From positions 536,323-600,322 of the forward strand of contig NZ_KK211332.1 in assembly GCF_000621705.1 (NCBI RefSeq): DNA of 64,000 nt, written 5' to 3'. Under the pieces are notes generated by a model. That model had not been told where the DNA came from and did not search any database. It worked only from the letters and a program-made list of their open reading frames with translations. Made by a program: the position numbers and the translations under genes. Numbering within the stretch: position 1 is the stretch's first letter; each line of letters begins with the position of its first letter. This DNA comes from Prolixibacter bellariivorans ATCC BAA-1284 (GTDB lineage Bacteria > Bacteroidota > Bacteroidia > Bacteroidales > Prolixibacteraceae). Positions 17,871-26,142 of the stretch are shown in pieces.

Positions 17871-18911
17871 ATGAATAACAAGGAAAATATTGTCATTTTA
17901 GGTATAGAATCCTCCTGCGATGATACTTCTGCTGCCATCATTCAGAATGGTGTCATTAAGAGTAACGAAGTAGCTGGCCAGGCTGTTCACAAAGCATATG
18001 GCGGAGTTGTTCCTGAACTGGCCTCGCGGGCGCACCAGCAGAATATTATTCCCGTTGTTGATCAAGCCATTAAAAAGGCCGGTATCTCCCGCGATCAAAT
18101 TTCAGCCGTAGCCTTTACACGAGGGCCTGGATTGTTGGGTTCCTTGTTAGTCGGAACATCTTTTGCCAAAGGTTTTGCCTTGGCTTCCGGCATTCCGCTC
18201 ATCGAAATTAACCACTTGCAAGGACATGTGCTGGCACATTTCATCAAAGAAGACGAAAATGATGATTCTGCCCCAAACTTCCCGTTCCTCTGCCTGTTGG
18301 TTTCCGGGGGAAACTCACAAATAATCATTGTGCGCGACTACCTCGACATGGAGGTTATCGGACAAACCATCGACGATGCAGCCGGCGAAGCTTTCGACAA
18401 GTGTGCCAAAGTGATGGGACTCCCCTATCCCGGCGGCCCGTTAATCGACAAGCTGGCCAAAGAGGGAGATCCGAAAGCGTTTAAATTTGCTGAACCAAAA
18501 ATTAAGGGACTGGATTACAGCTTCAGTGGACTAAAAACATCTTTCCTTTATTTCATCCGCGACAACATCAAAAACAATCCCGACTTCATCGAAGAGAACA
18601 AATCGGACATTTGTGCTTCTATTCAGCATACCATCATCAAAGTGTTGCTGGCCAAATTAAAAAGAGCGGCTAAAGAAACCGGCATCAAAGAGATTACCAT
18701 TGCCGGTGGAGTTTCGGCCAACAGCGGTTTACGCGAAACGTTGCAAAAAGAAGCCGAAAAACACAATTGGAAACTGCACATTCCGAAATTTGCCTACACC
18801 ACCGATAATGCAGCCATGATTGCCATCACCGGTTACTACAAATACCTGAAAGGCGAATTTGTCGGTCAGGATGTCGCGCCGTTCTCGCGGATGGTCATCA
18901 ATGAAAAATAA
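17871..18911 (+). CDS. tsaD: tRNA N6-adenosine threonylcarbamoyltransferase
   Basis: Catalytic subunit that transfers the threonylcarbamoyl group from TC-AMP to A37 of ANN-decoding tRNAs, together with TsaB and TsaE. A 346-residue protein of the Kae1/Qri7 family: GIESSCDDTSAAI at the start, the metal-binding HxxxH in EINHLQGHVLAHF (about residues 115-125), VSGGNSQII, and the C-terminal ITIAGGVSANSGLRE. A clear terminator follows (18937-18970). It is divergent from tamB, a common neighbour in Bacteroidota. Confidence 0.97.
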   Translation: MNNKENIVILGIESSCDDTSAAIIQNGVIKSNEVAGQAVHKAYGGVVPELASRAHQQNIIPVVDQAIKKAGISRDQISAVAFTRGPGLLGSLLVGTSFAKGFALASGIPLIEINHLQGHVLAHFIKEDENDDSAPNFPFLCLLVSGGNSQIIIVRDYLDMEVIGQTIDDAAGEAFDKCAKVMGLPYPGGPLIDKLAKEGDPKAFKFAEPKIKGLDYSFSGLKTSFLYFIRDNIKNNPDFIEENKSDICASIQHTIIKVLLAKLKRAAKETGIKEITIAGGVSANSGLRETLQKEAEKHNWKLHIPKFAYTTDNAAMIAITGYYKYLKGEFVGQDVAPFSRMVINEK

Positions 18912-18936
18912 GACAACGAATAAAATATTCAGGGGG

Positions 18937-18970
18937 AAGCCTGGCAGCAACAGCCGGGCTTTCTTTTTTC
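18937..18970 (+). terminator. Rho-independent terminator after tsaD
   Basis: AAGCCTGGC pairs with GCCGGGCTT (one G-U) across a 7-nt loop and is followed by a T-rich tract. The convergent TauE-type gene ends 17 bp further on. Confidence 0.8.
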
Positions 18971-18986
18971 CCTTCCGGGAAGAATA

Positions 18987-19736
18987 TCAGAAGACGTTAA
19001 ATAATTTCAACGTCACGACTACCAGCGCCAACAGAAGAAAATATTTCACCACTTTAGGGCCCCAGCTAACCGCAAACTTAGCTCCGACAACTGCTCCCAA
19101 CATATTCCCGACAGCCAGGATTAAACCAGCTTTCAAATCCACCTGGTGATTAAAAAAGAAAACAGCCAGTGCCAAAGGAGTATAGAGTAGTATGATCCAT
19201 TTCTTCACCGCGTTACCACGAACGAGATCGTATCCGCTTCCCATTACCAATCCTGCCAGCAGCAAAAATCCGGTTCCCACCTGAATAAAACCTCCGTACA
19301 TCCCAATGAAGAAAAAGAGTAGATACTGCCACCAAACGGGACGTTCGGGATCGGCTATCATGCTTCGCTCCCATGTTTTTGGTTTCAATAATACCAGAAA
19401 AAACATGAGCCCCAGCACCACGGCAATTACCCGCCGCATGATCTCTTCATTCAAATCAGCCGCAATAAAAGCACCGGGTATGGCTCCGATTACTGCCGGA
19501 ATGGCCAGCCTCGAATCGACTTTCAGATTAATGGCTTTGTTATCACGAAAGGTTTTTACACCGGCAATATTCTGCAGCAAAATGGCTACGCGGTTGGTTC
19601 CGTTGGCTACACCCGCCGGAAGCCCCAGAAACATCAGCATTGGCAGTGTCAGCATGGAGCCTCCGCCTGCTAAGGTGTTGACAAATCCGGCCAGAAAACC
19701 GACACCAATTAAACCTGCAATCAGATACCATTCCAT
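18987..19736 (-). CDS. Sulfite exporter TauE/SafE-family membrane protein
   Basis: A 249-residue inner-membrane protein with about eight hydrophobic helices and the TauE/SafE signature near the N terminus (GFLAGFVNTLAGGGSMLTLP) and its repeat in the second half (GLILAVGNMLGAVVGAKFA). The family moves small anions such as sulfite, sulfonates or organic acids; the substrate here cannot be assigned. The start codon at 19736 directly abuts the T run of a terminator hairpin (19743-19765) that closes glyA, so it either depends on read-through or has an unusual promoter. Confidence 0.88.
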   Translation of the reverse strand: MEWYLIAGLIGVGFLAGFVNTLAGGGSMLTLPMLMFLGLPAGVANGTNRVAILLQNIAGVKTFRDNKAINLKVDSRLAIPAVIGAIPGAFIAADLNEEIMRRVIAVVLGLMFFLVLLKPKTWERSMIADPERPVWWQYLLFFFIGMYGGFIQVGTGFLLLAGLVMGSGYDLVRGNAVKKWIILLYTPLALAVFFFNHQVDLKAGLILAVGNMLGAVVGAKFAVSWGPKVVKYFLLLALVVVTLKLFNVF

Positions 19737-19765
19737 AAAAAAAGGGGCTGTTAAAATCAGCCCCT
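19737..19765 (-). terminator. glyA terminator abutting the TauE start codon
   Basis: On the minus strand AGGGGCTG and CAGCCCCT form a perfect 8-bp stem with a 7-nt loop, followed by seven T (19743-19737), then at once by the ATG of the TauE-type gene. Confidence 0.8.
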
Positions 19766-19793
19766 AATTTCGAAAAAATATTTTAAGTCCCGC

Positions 19794-21074
19794 TTACCAT
19801 GCGAAAATCGGGAAGTCTTTCATCATCTCATTCACTTTTCCGCGAACACGGTCGAGCGTTGCTTCGTCGTCGATGTTGCTAATCACTTCATCAATCAAGT
19901 CAACGATTAACGGCATGTGCTCTTCTTTCAGTCCACGGGTAGTGATGGCCGGAGTTCCGACGCGCAAACCAGAAGTCTGGAAAGGAGAACGGCTATCGAA
20001 CGGTACCATGTTTTTGTTGATGGTAATGTCGGCCAAAACCAGTGTATTTTCCACTTTTTTTCCGGTAATATCCGGAAATTTGGTTCGCAGGTCAATCAAC
20101 ATGGAGTGATTATCGGTTCCTCCGGAAATCACTTTGTACCCTTTGTCGATAAATGCCTGAGCCATTACCCTGGCGTTTTTCTGCACCTGTTGCTGGTATT
20201 CTTTATATTCCGGCTTCAGTGCTTCGCCAAATGAAACGGCTTTGGCTGCAATTACATGCTCGAGTGGTCCACCCTGAATACCGGGGAATACAGCTGAATT
20301 GAGCAATGCAGACATCATCCGCACCTCACCTTTCTTCGTAGTAATCCCCCATGGATTTTCAAAATCTTTACCCATCAGGATAATACCACCACGCGGACCA
20401 CGCAGGGTTTTATGCGTAGTTGAAGTTACAATGTGCGCGTATTTTACCGGGTTATCCAGTAGGCCGGCAGCAATCAAACCAGCCGGGTGCGCCATGTCCA
20501 CCATGTAAATAGCTCCAATCTTGTCTGCAATTTCGCGCATCCGTTTATAATCCCACTCACGTGAATAAGCCGAAGCACCACCGATAATCAACTTCGGCTT
20601 TTCTTTCAGCGCCAGCTCTTCCATCATGTCGTAATCCACCATGCCGGTATCTTCCTTCACTTTGTAGGCAATCGGATTATAAAGCAGACCGGATGAGTTA
20701 ACCGGCGAACCATGTGAAAGGTGACCGCCGTGCGACAGGTCGAGTCCCATGAATGTATCTCCAGGCTTCAGAACCGTCATCAAAACCGCCATGTTGGCCT
20801 GCGCACCTGAGTGCGGCTGCACGTTGGCATATTCGGCATCAAACAGCTCTTTGATCCGGTCGATGGCCAGTTGTTCCACTTCATCAACATGCTGACATCC
20901 GCCGTAATAACGATGTCCGGGGTAACCCTCTGCATATTTGTTGGTCAGGCACGAGCCCATGGCTGCCATCACCTGCTCCGATACAAAGTTCTCCGAAGCA
21001 ATCAATTCAATTCCGTTCCGCTGTCGCTGGTCTTCTTTTTCGATGATTTCAAAAACCTGGGTATCTTTTTTCAT
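19794..21074 (-). CDS. glyA: Serine hydroxymethyltransferase
   Basis: PLP enzyme interconverting serine and glycine while charging tetrahydrofolate with a one-carbon unit. It has 426 residues, the family norm. Visible blocks are [46 protein letters not shown], the PLP lysine in [13 protein letters not shown] (about residue 230), and the C-terminal [17 protein letters not shown] -7 box (TACCTTTG, 21104-21111) precedes it and a terminator follows, so it is likely a single-gene unit. Confidence 0.98.
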   Translation of the reverse strand: MKKDTQVFEIIEKEDQRQRNGIELIASENFVSEQVMAAMGSCLTNKYAEGYPGHRYYGGCQHVDEVEQLAIDRIKELFDAEYANVQPHSGAQANMAVLMTVLKPGDTFMGLDLSHGGHLSHGSPVNSSGLLYNPIAYKVKEDTGMVDYDMMEELALKEKPKLIIGGASAYSREWDYKRMREIADKIGAIYMVDMAHPAGLIAAGLLDNPVKYAHIVTSTTHKTLRGPRGGIILMGKDFENPWGITTKKGEVRMMSALLNSAVFPGIQGGPLEHVIAAKAVSFGEALKPEYKEYQQQVQKNARVMAQAFIDKGYKVISGGTDNHSMLIDLRTKFPDITGKKVENTLVLADITINKNMVPFDSRSPFQTSGLRVGTPAITTRGLKEEHMPLIVDLIDEVISNIDDEATLDRVRGKVNEMMKDFPIFAW

Positions 21075-21103
21075 GGTAAAAATTTAATCTGTTTTGTGTT
21101 GCC

Positions 21104-21111
21104 CAAAGGTA
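21104..21111 (-). promoter_or_regulatory. Putative -7 box of glyA
   Basis: The minus strand reads TACCTTTG, matching TAnnTTTG, about 30 nt upstream of the start codon. No good TTG lies at the usual -33 distance. Confidence 0.45.
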
Positions 21112-21227
21112 CAATTTTTCGTCCCTTTTTCGGTTGCGCCAAGATGTTACGAAATGCAAATTTAAACTATGGATAATCTCATGGTTTCTTCGCCAACCTT
21201 ATGTTCTATAATAGCTTTTATCTTTGG

Positions 21228-23000
21228 TTATTCCGAAAAGTGGACGAGCACGTTGCGGTAGGCGTTAAAAATCGTCGCCTTTGAAATAAATCCGATGTAT
21301 TTTCCATCCTCCAGAACAGGTAAATTCCACGCTCTCGTTTCATGAAACTTTTTCATCACACTTTCCATCCGTTCATCTTTCGAGACTGTTGTCGGTGGCA
21401 TAGTCATTACATCCGTGACGAATGTTTTGTCGTACATCTCGTTGTTGAACATGATTTCCCGAATATCATCCAGCAGGACAATTCCCTCGAATCGGTTGTT
21501 TTTGTCCACTACCGGGAAAATGTTTCGTTTCGATTTGGAAATCACTTTCACCAGCTCGCCCAAATTGGCATCTACCGACACGGTTTGTAAATCCGTCTCA
21601 ATCACATTCCGGAGTTTCAACAACGTCAGTATGGCTTTATCCTTGTCATGTGTGATCAGTTCTCCTCGCTGTGCGAGGCGTATGTGGTAAATAGAATGTT
21701 GTTCAAACGGCATGATAGTCAGGTACGAAACAGCACTGGTAATCATGAGTGGAACAAACAAACTGAAGCCTCCGGTAATTTCAGCGATGAGGAAGATGGC
21801 CGTCATCGGGGCATGCATGACGCCCGCCATGGCGCCGGCCATGCCCACCAAAGCAAAGTTACGCGCCGGAACGGAAATATTTCCAAAAAGTAACAACTGG
21901 GCCAACAGAAACCCGGCCATTCCTCCCATGAACAGCGTCGGAGCAAAAATACCTCCAATCCCTCCGGCTCCGGTGGTAACCGCCGATGCAACGACTTTCA
22001 TCACCAATATGACGGCGATAATGACCAAAAAGAGTACATGATTGTCCTGTAATCCGACAAAAATGGAATTCTTCAGAATCTCGGCACTGCGTTCATTTAA
22101 TATGGCATCGATTGAAAAATATCCTTCACCCCACAGGGATGGAAACAGGAAAACCAGAATTCCCAAAATACCGCCGCCAATCAATACTTTCATCAGCGGA
22201 TTCCTGATTTTGTGAAATTTCCCTTCGATGTACATCGATCCTCGGGTAAAGAGCAACGAGATGAAACCACAAAAAACGCCCAACAAAATATACCACGGTA
22301 CATTTTTAATGTCGAATGATTCGGCCAGTTTAAAAGTGAAATGATATCCCTGTCCCATGAAGAAGAAGGTTAGGGTAGCTGAAGTAACAGCTGATATCAA
22401 CAGTGGAATCAACGACGACATTGTCAGGTCGAGCATCAACACCTCGATGGCAAACAGCAAACCGGCCAATGGTGCCTTAAAAATTCCGGCAATAGCTCCG
22501 GCCGCACCGCAACCTACCATCAACGTCATCATCCGGTAGTTGAGCCGAAACATTCGCGCGATGTTCGAACCAATAGAAGAACCGGTTAGTACAACGGGGG
22601 CCTCCGCTCCCACCGAGCCACCAAAGCCAATGGTAATCACACTGGCAATCATCGAAGTGAAAGTGTTGTGGACTTTGATGATACTTTTTTTGTTAGAGAT
22701 AGCGAACAAAATTTTCGACACGCCATGCCCGATATCGTCTTTCACCACATACTTCACAAAAAGCGTGGTAACAAGGATACCAATAAACGGATAAGCCAGG
22801 TATTGATAACTCTGTCCGTATGACGAAAAATCATGCGTCAAATAATGATTGGCGAGATGAATGGCATTTTTCAGAAGAATGGCTGCAAGGCCGCTGAGTA
22901 ATCCAACGGTCAGGCTAAGCAGAATGGTTAGTTGGTGCTCGTTTAAGTGTTTTAGCCGCCACTCCCGAATAGTAACCGGTATATCAGCTAAGTTTTTCAT
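21228..23000 (-). CDS. ClC-family chloride transporter with C-terminal CBS pair
   Basis: A 590-residue membrane protein: ClC core at about residues 25-430 and two CBS motifs at the C terminus (about 455-590, with RNIFPVVDKNNRFEGIVLLDDI and NLPVLEDGKYIGFISKA). The gating-glutamate loop reads GSVGAEAPVV, i.e. GxEAP rather than the usual GxEGP. The helix carrying the internal proton glutamate of E. coli ClcA reads LLFAIEVLML, with one Glu only. I place the start at 23000 because the longer frame (23009) overlaps a promoter -7 box. The second of two tandem ClC genes; chloride flux versus proton exchange cannot be decided from sequence. Confidence 0.9.
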   Translation of the reverse strand: MKNLADIPVTIREWRLKHLNEHQLTILLSLTVGLLSGLAAILLKNAIHLANHYLTHDFSSYGQSYQYLAYPFIGILVTTLFVKYVVKDDIGHGVSKILFAISNKKSIIKVHNTFTSMIASVITIGFGGSVGAEAPVVLTGSSIGSNIARMFRLNYRMMTLMVGCGAAGAIAGIFKAPLAGLLFAIEVLMLDLTMSSLIPLLISAVTSATLTFFFMGQGYHFTFKLAESFDIKNVPWYILLGVFCGFISLLFTRGSMYIEGKFHKIRNPLMKVLIGGGILGILVFLFPSLWGEGYFSIDAILNERSAEILKNSIFVGLQDNHVLFLVIIAVILVMKVVASAVTTGAGGIGGIFAPTLFMGGMAGFLLAQLLLFGNISVPARNFALVGMAGAMAGVMHAPMTAIFLIAEITGGFSLFVPLMITSAVSYLTIMPFEQHSIYHIRLAQRGELITHDKDKAILTLLKLRNVIETDLQTVSVDANLGELVKVISKSKRNIFPVVDKNNRFEGIVLLDDIREIMFNNEMYDKTFVTDVMTMPPTTVSKDERMESVMKKFHETRAWNLPVLEDGKYIGFISKATIFNAYRNVLVHFSE

Positions 23001-23006
23001 GATGCG

Positions 23007-23035
23007 CAAAAGTAGGTCTAATTCATGTTACGCAA
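23007..23035 (-). promoter_or_regulatory. Promoter of the downstream ClC gene
   Basis: On the minus strand TTG (23035-23033), an 18-bp spacer and TACTTTTG (23014-23007), a full TAnnTTTG match. Transcription should start near 23001, at the ATG at 23000, so the mRNA may be leaderless. Confidence 0.55.
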
Positions 23036-23075
23036 CATCAATTTACGGTAATCTTTGCATTAATAAAATAATGGT

Positions 23076-24854
23076 TTAATCGTGCGAAAAGTGTCTTAAC
23101 ATTTTCTGGTAAGCAGAAAACACTCTTGCCCGCGAAATGAATCCCACATATTTACCTTCATCAATCACCGCCAGGTTATACCGACCACACGAATGGAACT
23201 TATCGGCTACCTCCTGCATTGAGTCGTTACTGGAGACATAAAATTCAGGCATGTACATCAAATCCTTCACCTTGACCTTCTCGTATTTATCCGGCCGGAA
23301 AATAAGGTGGCGTACATCATCCATCTTCAGCATGCCCCGCATATGATTTTCATTATCCACTACAGGGAAAATATTCCGGTGCGAAACTTCAATAATTTTC
23401 ACCAAATCGCCAAGGCTGGCGTCCGCATTCACCGGTTTGAAATCGGTTTCAATCAGTTTGTTTACCTTCATCATCGACAATACCGCTTTGTTCTTGTCGT
23501 GTGTAAACAACTCTTTGCGTTGAGCCAACTGGTATGTATAAACCGAATTTTTCACGAACAAACGAACTGTCAGGTACGACACCGACGCCACAATCATCAG
23601 CGGAACAAACATTTTGTATCCGCCGGTCAATTCGGCAATCAGGAATATTCCGGTTAACGGTGCGTGCAGCACTCCGGCAATCAGCCCCGCCATTGCGATG
23701 AGGGCAAATGTATTTTCATTCACCACATGAATTCCAGTGGTATTCAGAAAAAGAGCGAATAACATTCCGGTATGCACTCCCATGAATAGCGTCGGCGCGA
23801 AAATACCTCCAACACCTCCAGCCCCGAAAGTAATACTGGTTGCAAAAATCTTCACCAATATCAGTAGGATGATGAAAACAAATACGGAGTAAATGTTTCC
23901 ACGCATGAAGTCGAAAAGGGAATTATCGTAGAGATACCCCATATGTCCCTGGAGACAGCTGTTAATTGGGTTATAGCCTTCACCAAATAGAGGAGGAAAA
24001 AGAAAAACAATTACTCCCAACAGCACTCCACCGATTAACAATCGCTTCCATTCACTCGACATTCCATCGAACCATTTACTGATGAGCCGGTAAATTTTGG
24101 AAAAGTAAGCTGAAACCAAACCTGTTACAACGCCCAGTAAAATATACCAGGGAAGATCACCATGAGTGAAGGTTGCCTGAAACTTAAAAGGATACAATAC
24201 ATCCTGCCCCAGGAAGAAATAAGATGTGATCACAGCTGTTATGGATGAAACCAGCAACGGAATCAGGGAAAAGGAAGTCAAATCAATCATGATCACCTCA
24301 ACTGCAAAAACGATGGCTGTGATGGGAGCTTTGAAGATAGCTGCCATGGCAGCCGCCGAGGCACATCCCAACATCAGCATTATCTGTTTGTACTCCAGGT
24401 GAAACAGAATAGCCAGATTCGACCCAATGGCTGCACCTGTTGCCACCGTTGGTCCCTCCAATCCAACCGAACCACCAAATCCAACTGTTAGCGAACTGGT
24501 GATAATAGACGAAAACATGTTGTGCCGCCTGATTTTCCCGTTACGCTGTGAGAGGGAATACAGTACATTGGGAATCCCGTGTCGAACCGGCCTCTTTACC
24601 ACATATTTGATAACAAGAACCGTAAGCGAAAGACCGAAGATGGGGAATATGAAATTGAAGTAGGTATGAATCTTTTCTGGAATGAAATTGTCTAGTAGTC
24701 CATCAATGAACCAAACCGAATTTTTAATAATCACTGCGGAAAAACCACCACCAATGCCCACCACAATACTGAGCATGATAATAAAGGTTCCCGGTTTTAT
24801 ATGAGTCAGCCTCCACTTATGAAATCGGGCCAATGGGGTATTCAGGTACGACAT
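23076..24854 (-). CDS. ClC-family chloride transporter with C-terminal CBS pair
   Basis: A paralogue of the adjacent gene, with the same ClC core plus two CBS motifs (RNIFPVVDNENHMRGMLKMDD and YNLAVIDEGKYVGFISRA). Here the gating loop is canonical, GSVGLEGPTVATG. The helix after it reads AIVFAVEVIMID. I choose the start at 24854 (MSYLNTPLARFHKW, 592 residues) because the alternative ATG at 24896 lies inside a likely -7 box and the shorter N terminus aligns with that of the neighbour (PVTIREWRL). The 3' end is separated from the next ClC gene by about 75 bp that contain a separate promoter. Confidence 0.9.
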   Translation of the reverse strand: MSYLNTPLARFHKWRLTHIKPGTFIIMLSIVVGIGGGFSAVIIKNSVWFIDGLLDNFIPEKIHTYFNFIFPIFGLSLTVLVIKYVVKRPVRHGIPNVLYSLSQRNGKIRRHNMFSSIITSSLTVGFGGSVGLEGPTVATGAAIGSNLAILFHLEYKQIMLMLGCASAAAMAAIFKAPITAIVFAVEVIMIDLTSFSLIPLLVSSITAVITSYFFLGQDVLYPFKFQATFTHGDLPWYILLGVVTGLVSAYFSKIYRLISKWFDGMSSEWKRLLIGGVLLGVIVFLFPPLFGEGYNPINSCLQGHMGYLYDNSLFDFMRGNIYSVFVFIILLILVKIFATSITFGAGGVGGIFAPTLFMGVHTGMLFALFLNTTGIHVVNENTFALIAMAGLIAGVLHAPLTGIFLIAELTGGYKMFVPLMIVASVSYLTVRLFVKNSVYTYQLAQRKELFTHDKNKAVLSMMKVNKLIETDFKPVNADASLGDLVKIIEVSHRNIFPVVDNENHMRGMLKMDDVRHLIFRPDKYEKVKVKDLMYMPEFYVSSNDSMQEVADKFHSCGRYNLAVIDEGKYVGFISRARVFSAYQKMLRHFSHD

Positions 24855-24895
24855 GCTATTCCTATCTGCTATATTTTCCTGTTCTGAAAGCGCCA

Positions 24896-24924
24896 TAAAA
24901 GTAAGAAAAAACCAGTAAGTTCAA
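24896..24924 (-). promoter_or_regulatory. Promoter of the upstream ClC gene
   Basis: On the minus strand TTG (24924-24922), an 18-bp spacer and TACTTTTA (24903-24896), one mismatch. The box includes the first base of the upstream ATG, which argues for the start at 24854. Same spacing as the promoter of the sister ClC gene. Confidence 0.45.
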
Positions 24925-25015
24925 CATTTTAACCGGACTCATACAACCTCCTGACAGTCATACGCGACGACGAAAACGGTATGCAGACTCGCTACATTCA
25001 CCTCCTTCTTCTCAT

Positions 25016-25049
25016 CTTCGAATTGACAGATTTTAGCTTCGAATTGACA
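25016..25049. repeat. 13-bp direct repeat, 21-bp period
   Basis: CTTCGAATTGACA occurs at 25016-25028 and again at 25037-25049, two helical turns apart, in the 325-bp gap between the divergent ClC gene and the nitronate monooxygenase-like gene. The arrangement would suit an activator or repressor binding on one DNA face. The rest of the gap holds only the promoter at 25132-25160. Confidence 0.4.
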
Positions 25050-25131
25050 AGTCAAGTTACGAAAACAAAACCTTTCATGCCGAGAAAGTGTTGCTATGAA
25101 TTCGTCCTTCATAATACTTTTCACAATACAT

Positions 25132-25160
25132 TTGAGGGAGGTTTGAATAAGCTATCTTTA
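25132..25160 (+). promoter_or_regulatory. Putative promoter of the nitronate monooxygenase-like gene
   Basis: TTG (25132-25134), an 18-bp spacer and TATCTTTA (25153-25160), one mismatch to TAnnTTTG, with a leader of about 13 nt. Confidence 0.4.
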
Positions 25161-25179
25161 CCTTTTTATTCAGAAAAAT

Positions 25180-26133
25180 ATGGCACAAAATAAAATAGGC
25201 GAACTCTTCAACATCGAATTTCCCATCATTCAGGCAGGCATGGTTTGGTGTTCCGGCTGGCGTCTGGCCTCCGCGGTAAGTAACCATGGCGGATTAGGCA
25301 TCATCGGAGCTGGATCGATGCACCCCGACACATTGGAAGAGCATATCCGGAAGGCCCGAAAAGCCACATCTAAACCGTTTGGTGTAAATGTTCCCCTGCT
25401 CTATCCCGAGATGGATAAAGTCATGGACATACTGATTCGTGAGAAAGTGGAGATTGTGTTTACCTCAGCGGGAAACCCCAAAAAATGGACCCCGTTCCTG
25501 AAAGAACATGGGATGACGGTAGTTCATGTGGTATCCTCGGCCAAATTTGCCTTAAAGGCGGAAGAAGCCGGTGTAGATGCAGTCGTTGCTGAAGGTTTTG
25601 AAGCTGGTGGTCATAATGGTCGCGAGGAAACCACCACCATGACCTTGATTCCGGCCGTGCGGAGAGCGACGAAACTTCCGCTGATTGCAGCCGGGGGAAT
25701 TGGAACAGGCGCAGCGATGGTTGCCGCTATGGCTTTGGGTGCCGATGGCGTTCAGATTGGCTCCCGTTTCGCTGTAGCGGAAGAATCCTCAGCCCACCGA
25801 CTATTTAAACAACGCGTGGTTGATGCTGTTGAAGGAGACACCAAGCTCATGTTGAAAAAGCTGGCGCCCGTTCGTTTGATGAAAAACCACTTTTTCGATT
25901 TGGTTTCACAAGCCGAAGAACGCTGTGACGATGCAGATGAATTAAGAACCCTGCTCGGGAAAGGGCGTTCCAGGAAAGGAATTTTCGAAGGTGATATGGA
26001 AGACGGTGAACTGGAAATCGGCCAGGTTTCTTCCATCATCGACCGTATTCAGCCGGTGTCGGAAATTATGGAAGAGCTGATAAACGATTACCGAAAAACG
26101 CTTGAAACGCTTCAGCAACATTCACCTTTTTAA
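25180..26133 (+). CDS. Nitronate monooxygenase / FabK-like flavoprotein
   Basis: A 317-residue TIM-barrel FMN enzyme of the NMO/FabK/IMP-dehydrogenase-like group. Visible are FPIIQAGMVWCSGWRLASAVSNHGGLGIIG at the start (split here: IIQAGM, then NHGGLGIIGAG), the catalytic His segment EAGGHNGREE (about residue 145) and the FMN phosphate loop PLIAAGGIGTGAAMVAAMALGADGVQIG in pieces AAGGIGTG and GADGVQIGSRF. The reaction may be nitronate oxidation or enoyl-ACP reduction; the sequence alone does not settle it. The next gene, an M16 peptidase, starts 9 bp after its stop. Confidence 0.85.
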   Translation: MAQNKIGELFNIEFPIIQAGMVWCSGWRLASAVSNHGGLGIIGAGSMHPDTLEEHIRKARKATSKPFGVNVPLLYPEMDKVMDILIREKVEIVFTSAGNPKKWTPFLKEHGMTVVHVVSSAKFALKAEEAGVDAVVAEGFEAGGHNGREETTTMTLIPAVRRATKLPLIAAGGIGTGAAMVAAMALGADGVQIGSRFAVAEESSAHRLFKQRVVDAVEGDTKLMLKKLAPVRLMKNHFFDLVSQAEERCDDADELRTLLGKGRSRKGIFEGDMEDGELEIGQVSSIIDRIQPVSEIMEELINDYRKTLETLQQHSPF

Positions 26134-26142
26134 CAACAGTAT

